Assembly (NCBI GenBank): GCA_020446815.1
Contig: JAGRDY010000031.1
Coordinates: 62,001 to 126,000, forward strand
Direction of reading: 5' to 3'
DNA from: Paracoccaceae bacterium
GTDB lineage: Bacteria; Pseudomonadota; Alphaproteobacteria; Rhodobacterales; Rhodobacteraceae
DNA length: 64,000 nt
Below are positions 18,448 to 26,599 of the stretch, piece by piece. Made by a program: the position numbers and the translations under genes. Below the pieces are notes generated by a model. It ran no database searches. It saw nothing but the letters and a program-made list of their open reading frames with translations, and had not been told where the DNA came from. Every line of letters begins with the position of its first letter. Within the stretch, counting starts at the first letter, position 1.

Positions 18448-19371
18448 ATGCATACGCTCATCACCCTGTTCTGGGTCGCCGTCGCCATCGCCCTGGCCAT
18501 GGGCGCGGGCTGGCTTTTCCTGGCCGCCGCCCGCCGGTTGACCCGTGGCGGCGTGGCGCGGGCGCTGCGCGGCGCCCCGGTCAGCGCCGGTTTCGGGATG
18601 CTGGTGATCCTGATCTATGTCCTGGTGGCGCTATTCGCCCATCTGATCGCGCCTTTCGGCGAACGCCAGGTCGTCGGCGCCCAGTTCCTGCCCTGGGACG
18701 GCACCTACCTTCTGGGCACCGACAATCTGGGCCGCGACATGCTGACCCGGCTGATCTACGGGGCGCGCAACACCGTGGGCATCGCCTTTGCCACCACGGT
18801 GCTGGCCTTCAGCGTCGGGGCCATGCTCGGGTTGCTTGCGGCGACGGTCGGCGGCTGGCTCGATCAGGTGCTCAGCCGCATCGTCGATATCCTCATGGCG
18901 ATCCCCTCGCTGATCTTCTCGCTCTTGCTGCTGACCATCTTCGGCACTTCGGTCGTGACGCTGATCCTGGTCATCGCCACCATCGATTCAACCCGCGTCT
19001 TCCGTCTCGCCCGGTCGGTCGCCCAGAACATCGTGGTGATGGACTATATCGAGGCGGCGCGCCTGCGCGGCGAGGGGCTGTGGCGGCTGATCACCCGCGA
19101 AATCCTGCCCAACGCGCTGGCGCCGCTGGTGGCGGAATTCGGCCTGCGCTTCTGTTTCGTGTTCCTGATGATCTCGGCGCTCAGCTTTCTGGGCGTCGGC
19201 ATCCAGCCGCCGACCGCCGACTGGGGCTCGATGGTGCGCGACAATGCCGCGCTGATCACCTTCGGCGATGTCACGCCGCTGCTGCCCGCCGGAGCCATCG
19301 CGCTGTTGACCGTGGCGGTCAATTTCGTGGTCGACTGGATGCTGCACCGGGCCAGCGGGCTGAAGGAGTAG
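18448..19371 (+). CDS. ABC transporter permease, DppC/OppC type
   Basis: A 307-residue permease. It has an N-terminal helix, then the DppC-type segment LLGTDNLGRDMLTRLIYGARNT, and the EAA loop (YIEAARLRGEGLWRLITREILPNAL). Six helices are predicted by eye. GGAGGGG lies before ATG 18448. It pairs with the DppB-type protein upstream and ends 4 bases before the ATPase gene. Confidence 0.87.
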   Translation: MHTLITLFWVAVAIALAMGAGWLFLAAARRLTRGGVARALRGAPVSAGFGMLVILIYVLVALFAHLIAPFGERQVVGAQFLPWDGTYLLGTDNLGRDMLTRLIYGARNTVGIAFATTVLAFSVGAMLGLLAATVGGWLDQVLSRIVDILMAIPSLIFSLLLLTIFGTSVVTLILVIATIDSTRVFRLARSVAQNIVVMDYIEAARLRGEGLWRLITREILPNALAPLVAEFGLRFCFVFLMISALSFLGVGIQPPTADWGSMVRDNAALITFGDVTPLLPAGAIALLTVAVNFVVDWMLHRASGLKE

Positions 19372-19375
19372 AACG

Positions 19376-21016
19376 ATGAAGGATACCGCAACCGGCAAGA
19401 CCGTTCTTCTGACCATCCGTGGCCTGACGATCGAAGGCCGGTCGGACGAAACCTGGAGCGAGATCGTCAAGGGTGTCGACATCACCCTGCACAAGGGCGA
19501 GGTGCTGGGCCTGATCGGCGAATCCGGCGCCGGCAAATCCACCATCGGGCTGGCCGCGATGGGTTTTGCGCGCGACGGGTGCCGCATTTCGGGCGGCACC
19601 ATAGATTTCGACGGCATCGACCTGCGCGCCGCGACCAAGGATGAGCGCCGCGCGCTTCGCGGCAAGCGCATCGCCTATGTCGCGCAGTCGGCGGCGGCCA
19701 GCTTCAACCCCGCCCACCGCCTGATGGATCAGTATTGCGAAGCCCCGGTCCAGCACGGCGTCATGTCGCGCGCCGAAGCCGAACGCGACGCGGTGGAGCT
19801 TTACCGGCGGATGCAGCTGCCCAACCCAGATGAAATCGGCTTTCGCTATCCGCACCAGGTCTCGGGCGGCCAGTTGCAGCGCGCGATGACGGCGATGGCG
19901 ATGTCGTGCCGGCCCGATCTGATCATCTTCGATGAGCCGACCACCGCGCTTGACGTTACCACCCAGATCGAGGTGCTCTCGGCGATCCGCGACATCGTCG
20001 CGCAATTCGACACGGCGGCGATCTATATTACCCACGACCTCGCCGTCGTGGCGCAGATGGCCGACAGGATCAAGGTGCTACTGAAGGGCGAAGAGGTCGA
20101 AGAGGCCGACACCCGCACCATGCTGGCCACCCCGCGCGAGGATTACACCAAGTCGCTCTGGGCGGTGCGCAGCTACGCCCGCCCCGTGCAGCCCCCGGTC
20201 ACCGATGCCGTGCCGGTGGTCTCGGTCAGGGGCGTGACCGCCGGTTACGGCGCCGTCGACATCCTCAAGAACATCAATTTCGACATCCACCGCCGCCGCA
20301 CCGTCGCTGTCGTCGGCGAAAGCGGCAGCGGCAAATCCACCGCCGCGCGGGTGATTACCGGGCTCTTGACGCCGCGCCAGGGCGAGGTGCTGTTTGATGG
20401 CGAACCGCTGCCCTCCGATTACCGCCGCCGTTCGCGCGACCAGTTGCGCCAGGCCCAGATGATCTATCAGATGGCCGATACCGCGCTGAACCCCAAACTG
20501 CGCCTGCGCGAACTGATCGGCCGGCCGGCGCAGATGTATCTAGGGCTTCAGGGCAAGGCGCTGAGCGAACGCATCCGCGGCCTTCTCGACCTCATCGAAC
20601 TGGAACCCGATGCCTATATCGACCGACTGCCGTCGGAACTGTCGGGCGGCCAGAAACAGCGCATCGGCATCGCCCGCGCGCTGGCGGCCGAACCACAATT
20701 CATCATCTGCGACGAAGTGACATCGGCGCTCGATCAGCTGGTCGCCGAAGGTATCCTGAAACTGCTCGACCGGCTGCAATCGGAATTCGAACTGGCCTAC
20801 ATGTTCATCACTCATGATCTGGCCACGGTGAAATCCATCGCCGACGAGGTGGTGGTGATGCAGAACGGGCGGGTGGTGGAGCAGGGCCCGAAGGACGAGA
20901 TGTTCCAGCCCCCGCACGATCCCTATACCGAGCTTCTGCTGTCGTCGGTGCCGGAAATGGATCCCGACTGGCTGACCCGCCTTCTGCAAGAGCGCCGCAA
21001 CAAGGCCGAGGCCTGA
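19376..21016 (+). CDS. Fused two-domain ABC transporter ATPase (DppD-DppF type)
   Basis: A 546-residue protein with two complete ABC domains in one chain, replacing separate DppD and DppF subunits. Domain 1 has Walker A GESGAGKST, signature VSGGQLQRAM and Walker B LIIFDEPTTALD. Domain 2 has Walker A GESGSGKST, signature LSGGQKQRIGIARAL and the Walker B-like IICDEVTSALD, in which the usual EPT is EVT. The catalytic Glu is kept in both. It energises import of the unknown solute. The operon continues with the acyl-CoA ligase 21 bases downstream. Confidence 0.87.
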   Translation: MKDTATGKTVLLTIRGLTIEGRSDETWSEIVKGVDITLHKGEVLGLIGESGAGKSTIGLAAMGFARDGCRISGGTIDFDGIDLRAATKDERRALRGKRIAYVAQSAAASFNPAHRLMDQYCEAPVQHGVMSRAEAERDAVELYRRMQLPNPDEIGFRYPHQVSGGQLQRAMTAMAMSCRPDLIIFDEPTTALDVTTQIEVLSAIRDIVAQFDTAAIYITHDLAVVAQMADRIKVLLKGEEVEEADTRTMLATPREDYTKSLWAVRSYARPVQPPVTDAVPVVSVRGVTAGYGAVDILKNINFDIHRRRTVAVVGESGSGKSTAARVITGLLTPRQGEVLFDGEPLPSDYRRRSRDQLRQAQMIYQMADTALNPKLRLRELIGRPAQMYLGLQGKALSERIRGLLDLIELEPDAYIDRLPSELSGGQKQRIGIARALAAEPQFIICDEVTSALDQLVAEGILKLLDRLQSEFELAYMFITHDLATVKSIADEVVVMQNGRVVEQGPKDEMFQPPHDPYTELLLSSVPEMDPDWLTRLLQERRNKAEA

Positions 21017-21037
21017 GCGGCCGAGGATTCGCTTCGC

Positions 21038-22651
21038 ATGACGCATGCCAGCCCCCTGACCATCGGCCAGTTGCTCAGAACACCTCTGGCCAACACGCCG
21101 GGTCAGGAAATCATCCATGCCGACGTGATGCGTTACAGCTATGCGGGCCTGTGGCAGCGCATTCGCAGGCTCGGCGCGGCGCTGACCGATCTGGGGGTGG
21201 GCGCGGGCAGTGTCGTGGCGGTGCTCGACTGGGACAGCCATCGCTATCTGGAATGCTTTTTCGCGGTGCCGATGCTCGGGGCGGTGCTGCACACGGTCAA
21301 TGTGCGGCTCGCGCCCGAACAGGTGCTCTACACGATCAATCATGCCGCCGACGAGGTGATCCTCGTGCACGAGGATTTCCTGCCGCTGATCGGCGCGATC
21401 GCCGCGCGCATCATCCGCCCGGTCAGGTTCGTCCTGCTTCAGGACCGGCCCGGCCCGGCCGCCACGGCGCTGCCTCTCGCGGGTGAATACGAAGGCCTTC
21501 TGGCGGCCTCGGACGGCGCTTTCCGCTTTCCCGAACTTGACGAGAACACCCGCGCCACGCTGTTTTACACGACCGGCACGACGGGCGACCCCAAGGGCGT
21601 CACCTTCACCCATCGCCAGATCGTGCTGCACACGCTTGCCGTCATCGCCGCCGTCGGCCCGGTGCCGGGCATGGGCGGGCTGCACCGGGCCGATGTCTAC
21701 ATGCCGATCACCCCGCTCTTTCACGTCCATGCCTGGGGCTTTCCCTATGTCGCCACCCTGCTGGGGCTGAAGCAGGTCTATCCGGGGCGCTATGACCCGG
21801 AAAGGCTCCTGGCGCTGATCGCCGCCCATGGGGTGACGTTTTCGCATTGCGTGCCGACGATCCTCAACATGCTGCTGGGCGCACGAACCGCCGAAGCTAC
21901 CGACCTGTCGCGCTGGAAGGTGATCATCGGCGGCGCGGCGCTGCCCGCAGGCCTGGCCGAAAGGGCGCTGGCGCGCGGCATCGACATCCACGCCGCCTAC
22001 GGGATGTCGGAAACCTGCCCGTTGCTGACCGCGGCCGACATGACCGCCTCCATCGCCGCGCCCGACGGGCTGGCGCTGCGCTGCGCCACCGGCAAGGCCG
22101 CGCCGCTGGTGGAATTGGAGATCGTCGGCGCCGACATGGCGCCGCTGCCCCATGACGGCATCGCCACCGGCGAAGTCGTGGCCCGCGCCCCCTGGCTGAC
22201 GGCGGGCTATCTGAACGACCCTTCCGGCTCGGATTCGCTCTGGGCGGGCGGATGGCTGCATACCGGCGATGTCGGCGCGATCGACCCGGCCGGCACGCTG
22301 GTCCTCTCCGACCGGCTCAAGGATGTGATCAAATCGGGGGGCGAATGGATTTCCTCGCTGCATCTCGAAACCGTCGTCAGCCGCTGCGACGGCCTGGCCG
22401 AGACCGCCGCCATCGGCCTGCCCGATGCCGAATGGGGCGAACGGCCGTGCCTTCTGGCGGTGCTGCGCCCAGGTGCCGACCGCGCGGCTGTCGAGGCCGC
22501 AATGCGCGCCGCGATCGACGCCGCCATCGGTGCCGGAACCCTGTCGAAATGGGCGCGCCCCGGCCGGATCGAGTGGTGCGACAGCCTGCCCAAGACCTCG
22601 GTCGGCAAGCTCGACAAACGGGCGATGCGCGCGATGGTCGCGAAATCCTGA
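21038..22651 (+). CDS. AMP-dependent acyl-CoA synthetase/ligase
   Basis: A 537-residue ANL-superfamily adenylating enzyme that makes an acyl-CoA from a carboxylate with ATP. The AMP-binding P-loop is YTTGTTGDPKGVTFTHR; other motifs are YGMSETCP, GWLHTGDVG and DRLKDVIKSGGEWIS. The C-terminal catalytic lysine lies in PKTSVGKLDKRAM. It is medium/long-chain acyl-CoA synthetase-like and resembles the DmdB group that activates 3-methylmercaptopropionate. Two contexts are possible: last gene of the ABC importer operon upstream, or functional partner of the DmdA-like gene 120 bases downstream. The substrate is not determined. Confidence 0.82.
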   Translation: MTHASPLTIGQLLRTPLANTPGQEIIHADVMRYSYAGLWQRIRRLGAALTDLGVGAGSVVAVLDWDSHRYLECFFAVPMLGAVLHTVNVRLAPEQVLYTINHAADEVILVHEDFLPLIGAIAARIIRPVRFVLLQDRPGPAATALPLAGEYEGLLAASDGAFRFPELDENTRATLFYTTGTTGDPKGVTFTHRQIVLHTLAVIAAVGPVPGMGGLHRADVYMPITPLFHVHAWGFPYVATLLGLKQVYPGRYDPERLLALIAAHGVTFSHCVPTILNMLLGARTAEATDLSRWKVIIGGAALPAGLAERALARGIDIHAAYGMSETCPLLTAADMTASIAAPDGLALRCATGKAAPLVELEIVGADMAPLPHDGIATGEVVARAPWLTAGYLNDPSGSDSLWAGGWLHTGDVGAIDPAGTLVLSDRLKDVIKSGGEWISSLHLETVVSRCDGLAETAAIGLPDAEWGERPCLLAVLRPGADRAAVEAAMRAAIDAAIGAGTLSKWARPGRIEWCDSLPKTSVGKLDKRAMRAMVAKS

Positions 22652-22770
22652 CGCAGCCATTCCGCCAACAGGGGCAAAGGCGCGACTCTGGTTGTTTGCG
22701 CGCCGCCGCCGGTGCGGCGCATACTGGCCACCGGAACCTGACCGGAACCTTTTAGGAATTGCCCCGACCG

Positions 22771-23874
22771 ATGTTCTCCATCGCCCCCTCCGCCCGCCTG
22801 CGCCCCTCGCCCTTCTACGCGGCCACCCTGGCCGAGGGCGTGACCTCCTTCACCACATACAACCACATGCTGATGCCCACCGGCTACGGCGACCCCGAGG
22901 CCGAATACTGGCGGCTCATCGAAGGCGTGAGCCAGTGGGACGTGTCGGTCGAGCGGCAGGTCGAGCTGAAGGGGCCGGACGCGGGCCGCCTGGCGCAGAT
23001 CCTCGCGCCGCGCGATCTGTCGGCATGCAAGGCGGGGCAGGGCAAATATGTGCCGCTGTGCAATCACGACGGCGTGCTGATCAACGATCCGATCCTGCTC
23101 AAGCTCGATGACGACCGCTACTGGCTGTCGATCGCCGACAGCAACATCTGGTTCTGGGCGCGCGCCATCGCCGCCGAACGCGGGCTCAAGGTCGCGATCG
23201 GCGAACCCGATGTCTCGCCGATGGCGGTGCAGGGGCCCATGGCCGAAAACGTCGTGGCGGGCATCTTCGGCGACTGGGTGCGCGATCTGAGATATTTCTG
23301 GTTCCGAGAGACACGGATCCAGGGCATCCCCGTCACCGTCGCCCGCTCGGGCTGGTCCAAGCAGGGCGGGTTCGAGATTTACCTGAGGGACGGGCGCCGC
23401 GGCAGCGATCTTTGGAACATCGTGCGCGAAGCCGGCCAGCCCTTCGGCATCGGCCCCGGCAACCCCAACTGGGTCGAGCGCATCGAAAGCGGCCTGCTGT
23501 CTTTCGGGGGCGATACCGACGCGGCCACCAACCCGTTCGAGGTGCGCATGGGCGGCTATGTCGATCTCGAAGCCGCCGATGAGGTGATCGGCATTGCCGC
23601 GCTGCGCCGCATCGCCGCCGCCGGGCCGCGGCGCCGGCAGCTTGGCGTCATGCTCGACGGCGGCCGCCCCGAAACGCCGGGGTTCACCTGGCACGACATC
23701 GCCAGCGGCGGGCGCAAGATCGGCGATCTGACCAATTGCGCCTGGTCCTACCGGCTCAAGCGCAACATCGGCTTCGCGCTGGTTGCGGCCTCGGCCCGGC
23801 CGGGCGATCCGGTGACGGTCGATCTGGCGGGCCGCGAGGTCGCGGGCCGGCTCTGTGATCTGCCTTTTCTCTGA
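22771..23874 (+). CDS. DmdA-like tetrahydrofolate-dependent demethylase (GcvT fold)
   Basis: A 367-residue protein of the GcvT/DmdA family. The N-terminal YNHMLMPT, WDVSVERQVELKGPDA, WLSIADSNIW, EPDVSPMAVQGP and ARSGWSKQGGFEIYL segments match DMSP demethylases (DmdA) more closely than glycine-cleavage T-proteins, as does VERIESGLLSFGGD. DmdA moves a methyl group from dimethylsulfoniopropionate to tetrahydrofolate, leaving methylmercaptopropionate. Related clades of unknown substrate exist, so only DmdA-like is claimed. ATG 22771 has AGGA 13 bases upstream. An acyl-CoA ligase precedes it and an AcuI homologue follows, both known associates of DMSP genes. Confidence 0.62.
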   Translation: MFSIAPSARLRPSPFYAATLAEGVTSFTTYNHMLMPTGYGDPEAEYWRLIEGVSQWDVSVERQVELKGPDAGRLAQILAPRDLSACKAGQGKYVPLCNHDGVLINDPILLKLDDDRYWLSIADSNIWFWARAIAAERGLKVAIGEPDVSPMAVQGPMAENVVAGIFGDWVRDLRYFWFRETRIQGIPVTVARSGWSKQGGFEIYLRDGRRGSDLWNIVREAGQPFGIGPGNPNWVERIESGLLSFGGDTDAATNPFEVRMGGYVDLEAADEVIGIAALRRIAAAGPRRRQLGVMLDGGRPETPGFTWHDIASGGRKIGDLTNCAWSYRLKRNIGFALVAASARPGDPVTVDLAGREVAGRLCDLPFL

Positions 23875-23983
23875 GCCGCGCCGCCGCCAGAGTATTTCAA
23901 TCGCCCCGCCGCCGGGGTAGGATTTGCCGGCGCGGGAGCGGCAAGTGCCAGCCATCCGCGCCGGCCCGCAACAAGGAAAGACG

Positions 23984-24787
23984 GTGACCCAGCTTGCCCT
24001 GAACATCCGCCGCATCGCGCGGCTGAACGCCACGGGCTACGGGCTGTGGGCCGGGTTCTACCTGCTGGTGCTGCTGGCCTGGGCGGGCGTGGCGCTGATG
24101 GCCCGGCAGACCCGGGGGGGCGAAATCGCCACCATCCCTGCCGCCTTCCGGGATGCGCTGTGCCTTTCCGCCGCACAGGCCAGCCCTCTGGCGCTCTGGG
24201 CGATGTGGGCGCTGATGGCCATCGCGATGATGCTGCCGGGTTTCGTTCCGGCGCTGGCACGCTATTGCGACATGACCGGTACCGGCGCCGCCAGCCGGAC
24301 CGGCGCGGCGATGCTGGTGCTGGGTTATCTCGCGCTGTGGCTCGGCGCCTCGGTTCTGGGGGCGGCCGGGCAATGGGGGCTGGCCCGTGCCGGCCTCCTC
24401 GCAGCGGGCGGGCAAAGCCTGTCGCCCTGGCTGACGGGGCTGTTGCTGATCGGGGCGGGTGGCTATCAGTTCTCGCCGCTCAAGGATGCCTGCCTTGCCC
24501 GATGCCGGACGCCGCTCGCCTTCTTCATGCAGCACTGGCGCCCCGGCGCGCGCGCCGCCCTGGGCATGGGGGCGCGCCTCGGCCTCGCCTGCCTTGGCTG
24601 CTGCTGGGCGCTGATGGCGCTCGGCTTCGTGGGCGGCACCATGAACCTTTACTGGATGGGGGCCGCGACGATCTTCATGGCGCTGGAAAAGCTTCCCGAC
24701 ATCGGCCGCCATCTGACCCGGCCCGCGGGCGCGGCGCTGCTGGCGGCGGGGGGCGTCGCGCTCTTGCGAATGACTGCGATGAACTGA
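23984..24787 (+). CDS. DUF2182 integral membrane protein
   Basis: A 267-residue membrane protein with about seven helices. Family landmarks are MWALMAIAMMLPGFVPALARY, the YQFSPLKDACLARCRTPLAFF segment with its Cys pair, and the GLACLGCCWALMALGFVGGTMN segment with the CxxCC-like cysteines thought to bind metal. GTG 23984 is chosen because AAGGAAAG lies 6 bases before it; upstream in-frame starts lack a ribosome site. DUF2182 genes commonly pair with DUF1326 genes, as here. Biochemical function is unknown. Confidence 0.8.
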   Translation: MTQLALNIRRIARLNATGYGLWAGFYLLVLLAWAGVALMARQTRGGEIATIPAAFRDALCLSAAQASPLALWAMWALMAIAMMLPGFVPALARYCDMTGTGAASRTGAAMLVLGYLALWLGASVLGAAGQWGLARAGLLAAGGQSLSPWLTGLLLIGAGGYQFSPLKDACLARCRTPLAFFMQHWRPGARAALGMGARLGLACLGCCWALMALGFVGGTMNLYWMGAATIFMALEKLPDIGRHLTRPAGAALLAAGGVALLRMTAMN

Positions 24788-24804
24788 ACGGAAGGAAACC
24801 GACC

Positions 24805-25428
24805 ATGGCCGATGACCTGCCCGAATGGGCCATCAAGGGCGAACTGATCCTCAACTGCAACTGCACGGTTTTCTGCCCCTGCGTGGTTTCGCTGGGCAAG
24901 CATCCCCCGACCGAAGGCTATTGCCAGGCCTGGGTCGGCATCCGCATCGACAACGGCCATTACGACGGTGAAGACCTCGGCGGGCTGAATATCGGCATGA
25001 TCATGGATATCCCCGGCAACATGGCGCGCGGCAACTGGAAGGCCGCCGCCTATATCGACGAACGCGCGACCCGGCCCGCCTATGACGGGCTGATCCGCAT
25101 CTTCACCGGCGCCGCGCGGGGCACGACGGGGCTTTTCGGCATCATGGTGTCGGAATTTCTCGGCGCCGAGCGCGCCGCCGTGAACTATGAGACCGAGGGC
25201 AAGAAACGCCGCCTGATGGTCGGCAAGAAAATTCAGGGGGAGGTGGAGCCCATCGGCGGCGCCGATCCGGGCACGGATGTGGTGGTCTCCAACACCGGCT
25301 ACTGGATGGGCCCGGACGTCACCATCGCCCGGGCGGGCAAGGGGCGTGTGCGCGCCTTCGGCCGGGTCTGGGATTTCGACGGCCGCTCGGCCGAGATTTG
25401 CCAGATCGACTGGCACGGGCCCCGATAA
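24805..25428 (+). CDS. DUF1326 domain protein
   Basis: A 207-residue soluble protein. The N terminus has the DUF1326 signature with clustered cysteines (LILNCNCTVFCPCVVSLGK), followed by GYCQAWVGIRIDNGHYDG and a predicted beta-rich body. GGAAGG precedes ATG 24805 and the gene is 17 bases after its DUF2182 partner. The cysteine pattern suggests metal or redox chemistry, but no activity is established. It lies between the DmdA-like gene and the acryloyl-CoA reductase gene. Confidence 0.8.
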   Translation: MADDLPEWAIKGELILNCNCTVFCPCVVSLGKHPPTEGYCQAWVGIRIDNGHYDGEDLGGLNIGMIMDIPGNMARGNWKAAAYIDERATRPAYDGLIRIFTGAARGTTGLFGIMVSEFLGAERAAVNYETEGKKRRLMVGKKIQGEVEPIGGADPGTDVVVSNTGYWMGPDVTIARAGKGRVRAFGRVWDFDGRSAEICQIDWHGPR

Positions 25429-25452
25429 CCGCGGGAAAGGAAGGAACAAGAC

Positions 25453-26448
25453 ATGAGCTTCAACGCATTGATCGTCGAAAAGGACGAAGAAGGAAAGACC
25501 CACGCCGGCGTGCGCGAGATCGGCGAAGACCGGCTGCCCGAAGCCGAAGTGACGGTGGCGGTTGACTATTCGACACTGAACTACAAGGACGGGCTCTGCA
25601 TCGGGCCGGGCGGCGGGCTGGTGCGCAACTATCCGCATATCCCCGGCATAGATTTCGCCGGTACGGTCGAATCCTCGTCGGACAGCCGCTACAAGCCCGG
25701 TGACAAGGTGGTGCTGACCGGCTGGCGCGTCGGCGAGGCGCATTGGGGCGGCTATGCGCAAAAGGCCCGTGTGAAGGCCGACTGGCTGGTGCCGCTCCCC
25801 CAGGGGCTGACCACGCGCCAGGCGATGGCGATAGGCACCGCGGGCTTCACCGCCATGCTCGCCGTCATGGCGCTCGAGGATCACGGGCTGACGCCCGGAA
25901 CCGGCCCGGTGCTGGTCACCGGGGCGGCGGGCGGGGTGGGCTCTGTCGCCACGGCCATCCTGGCCAGGCTGGGCTACGAGGTCGCCGGCGTCACCGGGCG
26001 CCCGGCATCGGCCGCATATCTTGAATCGCTGGGGGCATCGCGGATCGTCGCGCGCGAAGACCTGAGCGAGGTGACGCGCAAGCCGCTGGAAGGCGAAACC
26101 TGGTCGGGCTGCGTCGACGCGGTCGGGGGGGCGATGCTCGGCCGGGTGCTCAAACAGATGAAATACGGCACTTCGGTCGCCGCCGTGGGCCTTGCCGGCG
26201 GCGCGGCGCTCGAGGGCGCGCTGATCACCCCGTTCATCCTGCGCGGCGTCAATCTTCTGGGCATCGATTCGGTGATGCGCCCCTTTGCCGACCGGCAGCG
26301 CGCCTGGGCGCGCATCGCCCGCGACCTGCCGATGGACAAGCTCGAGGCGATGATCCGGCCCGCCACATTGGCCGATCTGCCCCGGCTTGGCGCCGATATC
26401 CTCAAAGGCCAGGTTCAGGGCCGCGTCGTGGTCGATGTCAACGCCTGA
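25453..26448 (+). CDS. acuI: Acryloyl-CoA reductase, AcuI/YhdH-type quinone-oxidoreductase fold
   Basis: A 331-residue zinc-free MDR-superfamily enzyme. Motifs are VDYSTLNYKDGLCI, PHIPGIDFAGTV, the GxxGxVG NADPH fold TGAAGGVGSVA, and a C terminus of LADILKGQVQGRVVVD type. AcuI reduces toxic acryloyl-CoA to propionyl-CoA with NADPH in DMSP and acrylate metabolism and often lies beside dmdA in roseobacters. It is on the same strand as, and 24 bases after, the DUF1326 gene, with AAGGAA before ATG 25453. YhdH-like enzymes of general detoxification are the main alternative. Confidence 0.8.
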   Translation: MSFNALIVEKDEEGKTHAGVREIGEDRLPEAEVTVAVDYSTLNYKDGLCIGPGGGLVRNYPHIPGIDFAGTVESSSDSRYKPGDKVVLTGWRVGEAHWGGYAQKARVKADWLVPLPQGLTTRQAMAIGTAGFTAMLAVMALEDHGLTPGTGPVLVTGAAGGVGSVATAILARLGYEVAGVTGRPASAAYLESLGASRIVAREDLSEVTRKPLEGETWSGCVDAVGGAMLGRVLKQMKYGTSVAAVGLAGGAALEGALITPFILRGVNLLGIDSVMRPFADRQRAWARIARDLPMDKLEAMIRPATLADLPRLGADILKGQVQGRVVVDVNA

Positions 26449-26564
26449 TCCGCGCGTCCGGCGCCGGACCCGCGCGCAATCCGGCCGCCGGCGTACCGAT
26501 CCGGTGGCCGCAAGCCCCCCCTTGATGCTAGACAGATTCGAGAGGAGCCGATACAAGCAGCGCG

Positions 26565-26576
26565 GTTAGCGCTAAC
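26565..26576. promoter_or_regulatory. Palindromic operator upstream of zwf
   Basis: GTTAGCGCTAAC is a perfect 12-bp palindrome with a central CG step, typical of LacI-family operators, 24 bp before the zwf ATG. A short GTGT-A-ACAC inverted repeat follows at 26582-26590, next to the ribosome site. A repressor here would block transcription or initiation of zwf-pgl-pgi. No LacI-type gene lies in the window. Confidence 0.5.
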
Positions 26577-26599
26577 ACCGAGTGTAACACGAGGATCAC

